Assembly: GCA_949383255.1 (NCBI GenBank) | Contig: CASJPF010000010.1 | Location: 36,303-100,302, forward strand | Reading direction: 5' to 3' | DNA from: Lachnospiraceae bacterium | Lineage (GTDB): Bacteria; Bacillota; Clostridia; Lachnospirales; Lachnospiraceae | Length of the DNA stretch: 64,000 nucleotides | In this document: positions 1 to 8,854 of the stretch, piece after piece | How positions within the stretch are numbered: the stretch's first letter is position 1 | Layout: each line of letters begins with the position of its first letter | Made by a program: the position numbers and the translations under genes | The notes under the pieces: model-generated | The model's database searches: none | What the model was told of the DNA's origin: nothing | Seen by the model: the letters and a program-made list of their open reading frames with translations, nothing else

Positions 1-707
1 TGTTTTAAGGTAACTCCTAATAGTTTAATTGCATTGGTACGCTCTTTGTTGATTTCCGTTCCAGAATGTCCCCCCAGCAAACCTCCCACTCTAATTTCCA
101 GACAAATTCCCTTAGAGCCTGATTCCATTTTCACAGGTATATGGCAATCTGTTCTCATTCCTCCCGCACAACTTGTCAGAAGAATCCCTTCCTCTTCTGA
201 ATCAATATTTAGCATTCTCTTTGCTTTTAGCATAGAAAGGTCAATCGCTGTCGCCCCCTCCATACCAATTTCCTCGTCTGTCGTTATTACAGCCTCTATG
301 CGCGGATGTGCAATGTTCTGTGAATCAAGCAGCGCTAATATATAAGCAACAGCAATACCATCATCACCGCCAAGACTCGTTCCCTCCGCATAAATATTAT
401 CACCATCTACAGCCAATTTTAAGGAATCTTTCTCCAAATCTATCTGGGCGTCATTTGTTTTTACTGCAACCATATCCATATGCCCCTGCAAAATAATAGG
501 TGCAACTTTCTCATATCCTAGCGTTGCTTCTTTTACAATAATCACATTCTTACTCGCATCTCTAATATGAAACAGTCCCCTTTCTTTTGCAAAATCAACA
601 AGATATTGGCTAATTTTGTCCAGATTTCCTGATCCATGTGGTATGTTGCAAATCTCTTCAAAATAGTAAAATACTTTCTCTGGTTTTAGACCTTCTAATA
701 CCCTCAT
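1..707 (-). CDS. pepD: Xaa-His dipeptidase PepD (M20C metallopeptidase), partial
   Basis: Cytosolic zinc dipeptidase that cleaves aminoacyl-histidine and other dipeptides. The N-terminal 235 residues are present; the C-terminus runs off the left edge of the window. Visible family landmarks are LQGHMDMV (metal-binding His and Asp, about residues 74-76), GTSLGGDDGIAVA (bridging Asp), TTDEEIGMEGA (catalytic Glu pair), LNIDSEEEG and the lid motif GGLLGGHSG. The start is the ATG at 707 (MRVLEGLKPEKV), preceded by a GAGGTTGAG ribosome site. The assignment to the PepD rather than PepT branch rests on the GGDDG and GGHSG motifs. Confidence 0.93.
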   Translation of the reverse strand, partial: MRVLEGLKPEKVFYYFEEICNIPHGSGNLDKISQYLVDFAKERGLFHIRDASKNVIIVKEATLGYEKVAPIILQGHMDMVAVKTNDAQIDLEKDSLKLAVDGDNIYAEGTSLGGDDGIAVAYILALLDSQNIAHPRIEAVITTDEEIGMEGATAIDLSMLKAKRMLNIDSEEEGILLTSCAGGMRTDCHIPVKMESGSKGICLEIRVGGLLGGHSGTEINKERTNAIKLLGVTLK

Positions 708-786
708 ATTTCTCAACCTCTTTTTCTATTATTTTGCCATAAAACAACCATATACATAATATGCCTTTCCAACATATCTTTCATAC

Positions 787-1266
787 TTATTTTGGATATA
801 CCAATCTTGTCTCATCAATGTGATACAACACATTTTCCAGATACCTTTTCGCAAGATAATTTGCCATTCCCAGATTCATATCCAGATAATTTCCACAATC
901 TTTTGGACTTGCACCCGGAACCTCATCTTTATAATCTCTGACAAATTCATACAATTCAATCATCAATGGAACAATATCCTTCGATTCATAATCCCCTGCG
1001 AGCAGCAGATAAAATCCAGTGCGGCACCCCATAGGACCAAAATAGATTGTCTTACTGCCATACTCCTTATGGTTTCTCAAAAAAGTTGCAGCCAAATGTT
1101 CTATTGTATGGACCTCCGCAGTATTCATAACCGGCTCCTCGTTCGGTGATGTCATTCTGAGATCAAATGTTGTGATTGTATTCTCCCCGACATTATCCTT
1201 TCTCGAAACATATACCCCCGGCTGTAATTTAATGTGGTCAATCGTAAAACTTGTTATCTTTTCCAT
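787..1266 (-). CDS. luxS: S-ribosylhomocysteine lyase LuxS
   Basis: Splits S-ribosylhomocysteine into homocysteine and DPD, the precursor of autoinducer-2, in the activated methyl cycle. The 159-residue length is normal. Metal ligands are seen as H53 and H57 in HTIEH and C124 in KDCGN; the catalytic Cys is C81 in GPMGCRTGFY. A GGAGG lies 9 bases before the ATG. It follows pepD's upstream neighbour position on the same strand with about 80 bp to pepD and no clear terminator between. No Pfs or other methyl-cycle gene is adjacent. Confidence 0.98.
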   Translation of the reverse strand: MEKITSFTIDHIKLQPGVYVSRKDNVGENTITTFDLRMTSPNEEPVMNTAEVHTIEHLAATFLRNHKEYGSKTIYFGPMGCRTGFYLLLAGDYESKDIVPLMIELYEFVRDYKDEVPGASPKDCGNYLDMNLGMANYLAKRYLENVLYHIDETRLVYPK

Positions 1267-1329
1267 TCTAATAAACCTCCATTTCCTATTAATAGACTCT
1301 CAAGACAATCTTATTATATAACAATATTC

Positions 1330-2016
1330 TTAATATCTTGTCATAATATAGCTGTGTGGGTCAATCAGCTCTGCTTTAGGAATCTCCCGTCCCCAATGTA
1401 TCGCAGAATTATAATTTCCTTCTGCGACAATAACGGAATTCTCTTTAACTTCAAGTATAATAACAGAATGCGTATCATTGTCTACCCGTAAAATATCCCC
1501 AACTCTAATATTAGAATAATCCTTATGAACGACTGCTTTGGTATCACCAAACGCTGCGTCACTCACTGCAAAAGCAAATCCCGCACAGCCGAAACCACCT
1601 ATGTAAGTCCCACCTTTCCAACCATAATAATTGTCATTTGTCCAGTGCATCCCTTCTGGAAAAACCGCCTTTTGCGCCATAATAATATCATATACTTGAC
1701 GTTCTGGATTCAGTGTATCTATCTCACTCAGACCAATCCCATGAATGAAATACGTCTGTCCATCCAAAGAAATCTGGAAATATCCATTGCTTGTTATTCC
1801 TGTGACTTGTATTGGCAAATTTGCTGCCACCGTGGGAAGTACAACTGTACTGTCATCTGCATCTGCCAGAATAACTGTGTTGTTATTTGTATACAAGATA
1901 GCATCCACATTTGTCACAGAGTACTCTGTCGCATTTACTTCCATTATTGGTGCCGTAAACAGCAATGCCACTCCAAACCAAAATCCGGCAATACCACCCC
2001 AAATTCTTTTCATCAT
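1330..2016 (-). CDS. Exported protein with a CHAP/NlpC-like cysteine hydrolase domain
   Basis: The start is chosen at the ATG pair at 2016/2013 (MMKRIWGG), which has GGAG 10 bases upstream; the reading frame stays open upstream to 2046 but that part overlaps the preceding gene. Residues 1-30 form a signal peptide (basic MMKR, hydrophobic GIAGFWFGVALLFTAPI, then VNA). After about 90 residues of small beta-rich (SH3-like?) sequence, the C-terminal part carries GGFGCAGFAFAVSD, then a short THSVIILEV stretch and AEGNYNSAIHWGREI. A Cys in a GC-G-F turn followed by a downstream His is the layout of CHAP/NlpC-P60 amidases. Function as a wall or peptide hydrolase is inference. Confidence 0.7.
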   Translation of the reverse strand: MMKRIWGGIAGFWFGVALLFTAPIMEVNATEYSVTNVDAILYTNNNTVILADADDSTVVLPTVAANLPIQVTGITSNGYFQISLDGQTYFIHGIGLSEIDTLNPERQVYDIIMAQKAVFPEGMHWTNDNYYGWKGGTYIGGFGCAGFAFAVSDAAFGDTKAVVHKDYSNIRVGDILRVDNDTHSVIILEVKENSVIVAEGNYNSAIHWGREIPKAELIDPHSYIMTRY

Positions 2017-2017
2017 A

Positions 2018-2533
2018 TTAAAAATTCTCCTTTCCGCAAAATGCATCTTTTATACTGTTATAGTGTAAAAAAATTCCCTGCTTTGCAAGGGCTTTGATTT
2101 CCTCATGAGAGGCAAGTTGATATCCATCTGTCTCCTCAGTCTGCAAACAAAGCTCCGACTCCTGAAAATCAGAGACAAAGCGATAAACATCCACAAAATA
2201 ATTATCTCCTTCGCCTAGATTTTCTCGCCTGTAACTAAATAAGTAACCGCCTTCCCAGCTAGAAACATCCAATCCAGTCTCTTCCCGAATTTCCCGCAAC
2301 ACAGCATCTAGTGAATCCTCTCCTGCCCGCGCTGCACCGCCCGGCACTTCCCACCAACCTGGCGCCCACGCCTTTGTCATCACTCTTCTAGTAATCAAAA
2401 ACTTTCCGTCTGGACGCGCCACAACTCCAAGTACTGTCAAGTGATACTCCCCTTCCTTCAAACACCAATCATTTCTTTGCATCGTGCGTCCTGTACGTCT
2501 TTTATCTGCATCATAGATATCCCACATTTCCAT
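2018..2533 (-). CDS. Nudix hydrolase
   Basis: Hydrolyses a nucleoside diphosphate linked to another moiety; substrate unknown. A full Nudix box is present from GGAARAGEDS to REIREETGL (pattern G-x5-E-x7-REUxEExGU), about residues 66-88. The N-terminus (MWDIYDADKRRTGRTM) matches the MutT-like proteins with an IPP-isomerase-type start, as does the second Nudix protein of this window at 45841-46368. GGAG precedes the ATG. The stop abuts the next gene's start by 1 bp, so the two are probably co-translated. Confidence 0.93.
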   Translation of the reverse strand: MEMWDIYDADKRRTGRTMQRNDWCLKEGEYHLTVLGVVARPDGKFLITRRVMTKAWAPGWWEVPGGAARAGEDSLDAVLREIREETGLDVSSWEGGYLFSYRRENLGEGDNYFVDVYRFVSDFQESELCLQTEETDGYQLASHEEIKALAKQGIFLHYNSIKDAFCGKENF

Positions 2534-2559
2534 TATGACTGCTCTCCTTTATTTTTATT

Positions 2560-2994
2560 CTATACCTTATCATTTGCTCTTGTCTGACATTCCTCACACA
2601 CACCCATCAGAACAGAACCACCACATTCTAATAGAAATTTGTGATGTTCGTACAAATGTTTTGTAACCTCTTCCATAAAACTGCACTCTAAATGCAAAAT
2701 TTTCCCGCAAACTTTGCACTGCATATGAATGTGTTCATGACAGCGTGCATGAGGCTTGATACACTGATAGCGACAGCATTCATCCTCCGCTGTTTTATAT
2801 TTCAAAATTGCCCCGCTCTCTGTGAGCTTATCCAAATTTCTGTAGATTGTTGTCAGATTGACTTGGATACCATTCTCCTGCATGTATTCGTTGACATCAT
2901 AAGCACTGAAACTATGTTCACTGTGTAATTCCAGATAACTCACAATAGCCTCTTTATGCCTAGTGCGGTATTTTTTTTGCTGATTATTCTGCAT
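2560..2994 (-). CDS. Fur-family metalloregulator (Zur/PerR-like)
   Basis: Metal-sensing transcription repressor of 144 residues. Residues 1-80 are the winged helix (VNLTTIYRNLDKL recognition helix). The C-terminal dimerisation part carries HARCHEHIHMQC (regulatory metal site) and the two structural zinc pairs CKVC and CEEC. The family is clear; whether it senses zinc, iron or peroxide cannot be decided from sequence. Two CobW-type GTPases at 29-31 kb would suit a zinc regulon, but that link is inference. Confidence 0.9.
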   Translation of the reverse strand: MQNNQQKKYRTRHKEAIVSYLELHSEHSFSAYDVNEYMQENGIQVNLTTIYRNLDKLTESGAILKYKTAEDECCRYQCIKPHARCHEHIHMQCKVCGKILHLECSFMEEVTKHLYEHHKFLLECGGSVLMGVCEECQTRANDKV

Positions 2995-3019
2995 TCCTAC
3001 GCATCTCCTTCAAATCCAT

Positions 3020-3553
3020 CTACTGCGAAAACTGCATCCATTCTTTTTTCCATATATCCGTAAGCTCCTCAAGAGACCAAGATGCATTGGCTGGACTCGT
3101 AGAAGGCAGTTTTACAAGCTTTGGTGCATCCTTTTGTATATATTGTTGACAGTATTTTATAAAAAGTTCATATGCCTTTCCACCATTTAGAAAAATCGCT
3201 TGAATTTTTGCCTTGTTGAAAATGACACGCATGTCATTTTCCTTAACATTTTTGATGCTGCTGTCGGAAGATCCCACAATATCACAGGAGGCAATCACAT
3301 CCCAGAGCGCTATCCTATTGTGCAGCAAAAAAGCACGTTTCTGCGCAATATCTTCTGGTTCCATCTCGTCAAGCATTCGGGCAAGTACCTTCCAGAAACG
3401 GTTCTGTGGATGACCATAATAAAACTGTTGCTCCCTTGATTTTACGGATGGCATAGACCCTAAAATCAATACTTTTGCGTTCTCATCATACACTGGGTCA
3501 AACGTATGTGTGATATGTTGATATGCAGATGGCATAACGACCTGTTTCTTCAT
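3020..3553 (-). CDS. DNA-deoxyinosine glycosylase (uracil-DNA glycosylase superfamily)
   Basis: Removes hypoxanthine (deaminated adenine) from DNA in base-excision repair. Motif 1 reads GSMPSVKSREQQFYYGHP with QNRFW just after, and the C-terminal motif reads LPSTSPANA, the arrangement of the hypoxanthine-DNA glycosylase family of the UDG/MUG superfamily. 177 residues is full length. GGAG lies 11 bases before the ATG; a second in-frame ATG at 3535 is possible but has no ribosome site. Confidence 0.85.
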   Translation of the reverse strand: MKKQVVMPSAYQHITHTFDPVYDENAKVLILGSMPSVKSREQQFYYGHPQNRFWKVLARMLDEMEPEDIAQKRAFLLHNRIALWDVIASCDIVGSSDSSIKNVKENDMRVIFNKAKIQAIFLNGGKAYELFIKYCQQYIQKDAPKLVKLPSTSPANASWSLEELTDIWKKEWMQFSQ

Positions 3554-3582
3554 AATTTACGCGACTCCTGTCTTGTTTTTTC

Positions 3583-3604
3583 TGCACGGGTCTGTGCATA
3601 AAAA
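3583..3604. repeat. Terminator-adjacent motif, copy A
   Basis: TGCACGGGTCTGTGCATAAAA: TGCAC and GTGCA arms around GGGTCT, abutting the terminator at 3598-3626. Two more copies stand at 7721-7742 and 9011-9033. See findings. Confidence 0.5.
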
Positions 3605-3626
3605 TTGCTCCGCTTAATGGCGGAGC
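3598..3626 (-). terminator. Rho-independent terminator of the kinase/regulator unit
   Basis: Arms GCTCCGC (3607-3613) and GCGGAGC (3620-3626) with a 6-base loop, followed on the minus strand by AATTTTTA. The stop codon of the regulator (3614-3616) lies in the loop. The plus strand also has a T run after the stem, so it could work both ways. Confidence 0.8.
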
Positions 3627-4375
3627 GCTTTTTTCTTTTCAAAAAATGTATCGACTGATTTCTTAATCTGTTCCGGAGACATCGTTTTTAGCAGGTATCC
3701 ATCAGGTTTTAAATCCATAACCTGCATGACACTCTCCTTGTCTCCCTTGCTGGTGAGAAAGATTACAGGAATATCCGAAAATTCAGTCTCGCTCCTTATC
3801 ATTCCAAGTACCTGTTTTCCATCTACAATTGGCATCTCATAGTCGAGCAACACTAGGTCTGGTCTATTTGTTGATAGATATTTAATTGCCATAGCACCGG
3901 AATTTGCCAAGATTACTTGGTATTTGTCCTCCAGCCAGCCTTTTACATTTCTGAGCATCGCACCTGAGTCATCCACCACCAAAATTTTCTTTTTGTTCTG
4001 TTTGCCAAAAACTTTCAAGTAGGAATCAATTGACTCCGCAACCTCACCGACATTGATTGGACGAGGAAACTCTTTTTGGATTAAATGTAGTGGAATATCC
4101 TTCTGAATCTCCAACAATTCTTGTGGATCTCCTGAAACAAAAATTGGTACATCATCTTCTAGCGCTTTGTCCTTGAGATATGTAAGTCCCTGACGTTGAT
4201 TTAATAAATCCTCCGTACCAAAAATAAAAATCATATCCAATTCTTCTTTTATTTTGCTGAGCAAGTCAGGATTTGCCTGCACACTCATCACTTTACAGTT
4301 TACTTCAGCCAACTTTTCCTGAAGTGAGACAAGCAGGTAACTTTGCACCTCCGACACAATTAATACATTTTGCAT
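3614..4375 (-). CDS. Response regulator with two receiver domains, the first degenerate
   Basis: Residues 1-120 keep the receiver fold (MQNVLIVSEVQSYLL, a DMIFIFG strand, VPIFVSGD) but lack the acidic pair and the phospho-Asp. Residues 128-250 are a canonical receiver: ILVVDDSG, phospho-Asp in LVLLDYEMPIVDG, T in VIFLTSKGD and Lys in GYLLKTM. No output domain follows, so it probably acts by protein contact. It lies 18 bp after the hybrid kinase gene, in one unit, and is its likely partner. Confidence 0.9.
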   Translation of the reverse strand: MQNVLIVSEVQSYLLVSLQEKLAEVNCKVMSVQANPDLLSKIKEELDMIFIFGTEDLLNQRQGLTYLKDKALEDDVPIFVSGDPQELLEIQKDIPLHLIQKEFPRPINVGEVAESIDSYLKVFGKQNKKKILVVDDSGAMLRNVKGWLEDKYQVILANSGAMAIKYLSTNRPDLVLLDYEMPIVDGKQVLGMIRSETEFSDIPVIFLTSKGDKESVMQVMDLKPDGYLLKTMSPEQIKKSVDTFFEKKKALRH

Positions 4376-4393
4376 AACACTATCCCCTTTGCT

Positions 4394-7300
4394 TTATTCT
4401 GTAAGCGTTTCCAGTACTTCAATCATCTTTTTTCCGGTATTTATGACTTCTTCCATCGCCACATCCGCTACATAAGCCCGCAGCTCCTCCATATAAGATC
4501 CAAGTTCTTCCGGCAACCTGTATTCTTCCAACTCCGCAAGTGCAGCATCTGCTCCATCCAAGTCAAAATTGTCCATGGCAGTATTTAGATTGTCCAGCAC
4601 CCTGACAATCTCATCCTTGGGAACTTCTTTTTTGTCCTGTTCATTTGCCTTACCATAAGGTTCCAAAATCGGTTTGTAGCTCCTGTATAATTCCATAATT
4701 GCTGGGTTCTCCTTGGTGATGGTCTCCACATCCTTTGCATTGCCACACTGCTCCATCTGATAAAACAATTCTGACAATTCCAGCGCACCAATCATACGCG
4801 CCGTATTTTTCAGCGCATGTACCTCTATAGTATAATCTCGAATCATCCCATCTGCAAGACATTTTTCAATTTTTGTCGACTTCAGGTCGATTAATTTATA
4901 GAAATCTCCCAGCAGATTGGTAAATAACTCCAAACTACCAGAATTTTTAATTCCCTCCGCGACATTAAGTCCCTCAATAACAGGAAGTTCTTGATTCGTC
5001 ATCTGTTCTTTCGCCACAACAGGTGCGGACATTTTCTGTATCAATTCCTTTGGAAGCCATGATCGAATTTTACTGCAAATATTTTTTAACTCAATTGGCT
5101 TTGGAACAAAATCATTCATACCTGCTTCCTTAAAGATTTCTCTCGCCCCTGTCACAGCATTTGCTGTCAAGGCAATAATTGGCATACTCTGCATATATGT
5201 ATCATCCAGTGCACGAATCTTTTGTGTCGTCTCCACACCATCCATCACAGGCATCATATGATCCATAAAAACAATATGATATTTCTTTAGCTGAACCATC
5301 TCAATTGCTGTCTTTCCAGAACTTGCCGTATCAATATTCATCTGAAGCGGCTGCAACAATCCTCTTGCAACCTTAAGATTCATCTCATTGTCATCCACAA
5401 TTAAAATCTGTGCCTGCGGTGCTATAAAATTCATCACATTGTCTGTTTCGACAAACGCCGCAGTCGTTTCATGGTTGATTACCTGACAGAAATTAAGTGT
5501 ATATAGTGGTTTATTTACTATCGTTGCCTGTTCATCCCACACTGCCTCCTTCATAGGGTTTTGCAGCACACAAAGCTCTGTCCCTGTCGAGACAAAATAC
5601 TCCTCAATACAATTCTTAAGTCCCTTATATACAGATTCATCCACAAAGAAAAAATCTACCTTTTCGTTATGTTCTTTAGCCTCATAACAGTCCACATACC
5701 GAAGCCCGTATCCTTCCACTAGCGCTCTCAACTGCTCTAAAATTCTTCTATCATTCATATGACCGCTCACAACCATTGGTTCATGGAGAATGGCTTCTTC
5801 CTTGACAGTTGCTGCAATCTGATCCCCAATCACACGCTGTGGGATATTAAAGTAAAATTCACTGCCCTTTCCATATTCACTGCGCACACCAATCTGCCCA
5901 CCCATATTTTCTACAAGTTGCTTAGAGATTGCAAGACCAAGTCCTGTTCCTTCCTTATTTCTATTTTTCTTTGTATCCACCTGCTGAAAAGACCCAAATA
6001 GCTTATTTAAATCTTCTGGTTTAATCCCCTGCCCAGAATCTTCAATTGAAATTTCAAGATTAATCATATCCACTTCTGTCATCTGATTTAATTTTATTGT
6101 GAGTTTGACAAATCCTGTCTCCGTGAATTTAATAGCGTTGTTAGCAATATTAATAATTACCTGCCGAATGCGAATGGAATCTCCGTACATTTTATTGGGA
6201 AGATTTCGATCAATATCAAAAATTAGCTCTACAGGCTTATCTCCAATACGATTAAGGAAAATCATACTCAAATCACTGAGCATAGACATTGGTTCATATT
6301 CTTCCTCTATAATTTCAAGTTTTCCAGACTCAATTTTTGAAAAGTCGAGAATATCATTGATAATCGTAAGCAGAGAAGCCCCTGAATTTTTAATATTCAT
6401 CAAATATCCTCTGTCTTGATCTGACAAATCACTGCGCAGCAATATCTCAGTCATTCCAACAATTGCATTCATCGGTGTACGAATTTCATGTGACATATTA
6501 GAGAGAAAATTGGATTTTGATTCGTTCGCTTCCTCAGCCCGAAATTTTGCCTCCTTCAACGCCTCCATCATATTAAAATTTTTAGTCACATCCAACAACA
6601 TTAGGCAATATCCCCTAACCTTATCTCTCACAACCAATTCTTTTAAAAAACGCTCATAATGCCGCTCCCCTATCACAATCTCTGTCTTCTCTGTCAGAAA
6701 CAATCTCTTTAATTGCTCAGAAAATTTTTCCCCCTTATGAATATCCTCCAACTCCACAAACTGCTCCTTTGCAAATTTGTTGGAATCCAAATATCCATAA
6801 GTACTATCCGCAATGATAAACACCGCCTCAAAATTCTCTATCACCCAGCCCCGGCCAATATCAAGAACACTGAAAATATCTCCCTCAACCACGCTCAATA
6901 TAATAAGCAACACTGCTATAGAAGAAAAAACTGGCACAAATTCAAAGCTAAATTTGAACAAAATTTCCATAATAAGCGGTATAATAATAACAAATTTAGC
7001 CACAATTAAATGAGATAAGTTATGTTTCTCATCTCCGCCTTGTTTCCTAATATGAACTCGTTTAATAATCATATATACAATTAAACAAAGCAAAAATCCC
7101 AACAGAAAGCCGTATCGAATCTTGTATACAATACCTCCCTGCATATTAAAAAAATAATACCCAAATTGGGATTCCACCTCAAGATCATGGTGGGCAAACA
7201 TCTCTTCCCGTCTAGTATCATCCCACACAACGGCTATAACTGCCACCTCAAATAACATCCATATATATGTAAAAATACGAATCCATTTGTGTCGCACATC

Positions 7301-7585
7301 GATCTGCATATAAGAAAGAATAAATTTAATAAAGAAGAAATAAAATAAAAAATTTCCAAGATATTCTATTTTTAGTGCCATTGTCGCCTCTGTGGGTCTG
7401 CCGGTCCGAAGCAACAAAAAGTAAGCTCCATTCATAATAAGACAACCAATATTGGCAATCATTAGATTTGTAGACGACTTGCTTTGTTCTTTTCCCATTA
7501 GCACAAAGATACCTACCAATGGTATAAAAACACCCGCAAGAGAAATCAGCATCCATATAATATTTATACTAAGTTCAAAATGCAT
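4394..7585 (-). CDS. Hybrid sensor histidine kinase (7TM-PAS-HisKA-HATPase-REC-HPt)
   Basis: Membrane sensor of a multistep phosphorelay. Seven hydrophobic segments fill residues 1-240 (histidine-kinase N-terminal 7TM type), followed by a PAS-like region, then the H-box SHEIRTPMNAIVGM near residue 370. ATP-binding boxes are NNAIKFTE, DSGQGI and GTGLGLAISK. A second, degenerate receiver-like stretch precedes a true receiver (ILIVDDNEMN, VFMDHMMPVMDG). The C-terminus is an HPt domain with His in EVHALKNTARM, about residue 923. The ATG at 7585 is preferred because GGAG lies 10 bases before it; an upstream GTG at 7594 is almost on the ribosome site. Confidence 0.93.
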   Translation of the reverse strand: MHFELSINIIWMLISLAGVFIPLVGIFVLMGKEQSKSSTNLMIANIGCLIMNGAYFLLLRTGRPTEATMALKIEYLGNFLFYFFFIKFILSYMQIDVRHKWIRIFTYIWMLFEVAVIAVVWDDTRREEMFAHHDLEVESQFGYYFFNMQGGIVYKIRYGFLLGFLLCLIVYMIIKRVHIRKQGGDEKHNLSHLIVAKFVIIIPLIMEILFKFSFEFVPVFSSIAVLLIILSVVEGDIFSVLDIGRGWVIENFEAVFIIADSTYGYLDSNKFAKEQFVELEDIHKGEKFSEQLKRLFLTEKTEIVIGERHYERFLKELVVRDKVRGYCLMLLDVTKNFNMMEALKEAKFRAEEANESKSNFLSNMSHEIRTPMNAIVGMTEILLRSDLSDQDRGYLMNIKNSGASLLTIINDILDFSKIESGKLEIIEEEYEPMSMLSDLSMIFLNRIGDKPVELIFDIDRNLPNKMYGDSIRIRQVIINIANNAIKFTETGFVKLTIKLNQMTEVDMINLEISIEDSGQGIKPEDLNKLFGSFQQVDTKKNRNKEGTGLGLAISKQLVENMGGQIGVRSEYGKGSEFYFNIPQRVIGDQIAATVKEEAILHEPMVVSGHMNDRRILEQLRALVEGYGLRYVDCYEAKEHNEKVDFFFVDESVYKGLKNCIEEYFVSTGTELCVLQNPMKEAVWDEQATIVNKPLYTLNFCQVINHETTAAFVETDNVMNFIAPQAQILIVDDNEMNLKVARGLLQPLQMNIDTASSGKTAIEMVQLKKYHIVFMDHMMPVMDGVETTQKIRALDDTYMQSMPIIALTANAVTGAREIFKEAGMNDFVPKPIELKNICSKIRSWLPKELIQKMSAPVVAKEQMTNQELPVIEGLNVAEGIKNSGSLELFTNLLGDFYKLIDLKSTKIEKCLADGMIRDYTIEVHALKNTARMIGALELSELFYQMEQCGNAKDVETITKENPAIMELYRSYKPILEPYGKANEQDKKEVPKDEIVRVLDNLNTAMDNFDLDGADAALAELEEYRLPEELGSYMEELRAYVADVAMEEVINTGKKMIEVLETLTE

Positions 7586-7720
7586 CTCTGCCACACTCCT
7601 TTTGTGATATTGCTATTTTTATTTTACCTTTTTTTGTATTTTCTGTCTATTCTTTTCTAAAGACTCTTTTACCTTTTTGTCAGCCAGAAAATATGTTCTT
7701 TATGTTGATATATTTCCTCT

Positions 7721-7742
7721 GAATGGGTCTATGCACACAAAA
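7721..7742. repeat. Terminator-adjacent motif, copy B
   Basis: GAATGGGTCTATGCACACAA, next to the grcA terminator. It keeps GGGTCT and TGCA but has lost the left TGCAC arm seen at 3583 and 9011. Confidence 0.4.
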
Positions 7743-7782
7743 TAGAGGACGCCACCCATAAAAGGATGACGCCCTCTATTTT
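7739..7782 (-). terminator. grcA terminator
   Basis: Near-perfect inverted repeat AAAATAGAGGGCGTCATCC / GGGTGGCGTCCTCTATTTT (minus strand) with a short TTTTAT loop, ending in a T stretch. It stands about 20 bp after the grcA stop. Confidence 0.85.
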
Positions 7783-7802
7783 AATAGAATTATAAAGTTT
7801 GT

Positions 7803-8042
7803 CTAAATTGCTTCGTGAAAAGTTCTTGAGATGACATCCGCCTGCTGTTCCGGTGTCAGTTTAATAAAGTTTACAGCATAACCGGAAACTCTGATTGTAA
7901 GTTGCGGATAATTCTCAGGATGCTTCTGTGCGTCTAGCAAAGTATCTCTGTTAAGCACGTTTACATTGAGATGATGTCCACCCTTTGTTGCATATCCGTC
8001 CAAAAGATTTACCAAATTGTTTACCTGTGCGTTATCTGTCAT
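7803..8042 (-). CDS. grcA: Autonomous glycyl radical cofactor GrcA (YfiD-like)
   Basis: A 79-residue copy of the C-terminal tail of pyruvate formate-lyase. It carries the glycyl-radical loop [12 protein letters not shown], followed by the conserved [16 protein letters not shown] end. GrcA proteins replace the oxygen-damaged tail of pyruvate formate-lyase and restore its activity. The ATG at 8042 has AGGAGG 8 bases upstream; the frame runs on to 8069 without a ribosome site. An operator and promoter arranged for Crp/Fnr activation lie upstream, and the adjacent gene encodes a Crp/Fnr protein, which supports oxygen- or redox-linked control. Confidence 0.92.
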   Translation of the reverse strand: MTDNAQVNNLVNLLDGYATKGGHHLNVNVLNRDTLLDAQKHPENYPQLTIRVSGYAVNFIKLTPEQQADVISRTFHEAI

Positions 8043-8105
8043 GATAATTCCTCCTTTTATTAAAAACATACCAATTGTTCTTGCGTTGTGTTCTTTTGTG
8101 ATTTT

Positions 8106-8148
8106 AGTATATTGAATTTCAGAAAAAATATCTGTAACAATTGTTACA
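8106..8148 (-). promoter_or_regulatory. grcA promoter with Crp/Fnr-type operator
   Basis: TGTAACAATTGTTACA (8133-8148) is a perfect 16-bp palindrome of Crp/Fnr type. On the minus strand TATACT (8111-8106) is a good -10, while the -35 position holds only CAGATA. With +1 near 8099 the palindrome centre falls at -41.5, the class II activator position. Confidence 0.75.
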
Positions 8149-8173
8149 TTTTTAAAATTTTTATGTTTTTTTC

Positions 8174-8854
8174 TTAATACAATGTTTCCAACGCATTGCG
8201 GTCTACAATTTTAATTACATTTTTCTCTGTCTCAATCAAATGTTCTTGCTGCATTTTCATAAGCTCTCTGGACAATGATGGTCTTGTAGTACCAAGATAA
8301 TCCGCTAGTTCCTCACGGTTCATAGTAAGTTTCACAATATCACCCTCCACAGCCTGTTCCATCAGCCATAAGGCAATGCGCTCGCGCAGCGTTGTCCCCG
8401 ATAACAAATGTAGCTTTCTAGTCATTTTAAAATTTTTTTCAGACTGAATCTCAAGCATATTTCGAGTAATCATACGGTGATGTTCACAGGCATTGCTGCA
8501 AAAACAGTAAAAAAATTCCCACGGAATCTCAAGCACCTGCACTTTTTCTTGTGCGATGGCATCATACCAATATGTCTTAGTCCCCGCAAAGAGAAACATT
8601 TCTCCAAAGACATCACCTTGCCCTACCATAAAAAGTACATCTCTTTTTCCTGATGCGAAATCCTTGGAAATCATTACAGTTCCTTCCAGCACCAAAAACA
8701 AATTTTTTGGTATCTCTCCCTGCCGAAAGATATAATTTCCCTCATCAAAAAAACGTTCTACAGTTTTAGAACACCGAAACATCTTTTCGATTTCATCCTT
8801 TTTAATATTCCGAAATAGATGAATATTATCGCAGTCTTTCATATGTTCTATCAT
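8174..8854 (-). CDS. Crp/Fnr-family transcription regulator
   Basis: 226 residues: an N-terminal cyclic-nucleotide-binding-type beta barrel (about 15-130; [30 protein letters not shown]), a dimer helix, and a C-terminal Crp-type helix-turn-helix ([19 protein letters not shown], about 178-197). Cysteines occur at about residues 8, 28, 117, 119 and 123, but not in the classical Fnr cluster spacing, so the signal sensed is unknown. The recognition helix suits a TGT-type half site, and a perfect site lies just downstream before grcA; control of grcA by this protein is a strong inference. Confidence 0.9.
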   Translation of the reverse strand: MIEHMKDCDNIHLFRNIKKDEIEKMFRCSKTVERFFDEGNYIFRQGEIPKNLFLVLEGTVMISKDFASGKRDVLFMVGQGDVFGEMFLFAGTKTYWYDAIAQEKVQVLEIPWEFFYCFCSNACEHHRMITRNMLEIQSEKNFKMTRKLHLLSGTTLRERIALWLMEQAVEGDIVKLTMNREELADYLGTTRPSLSRELMKMQQEHLIETEKNVIKIVDRNALETLY

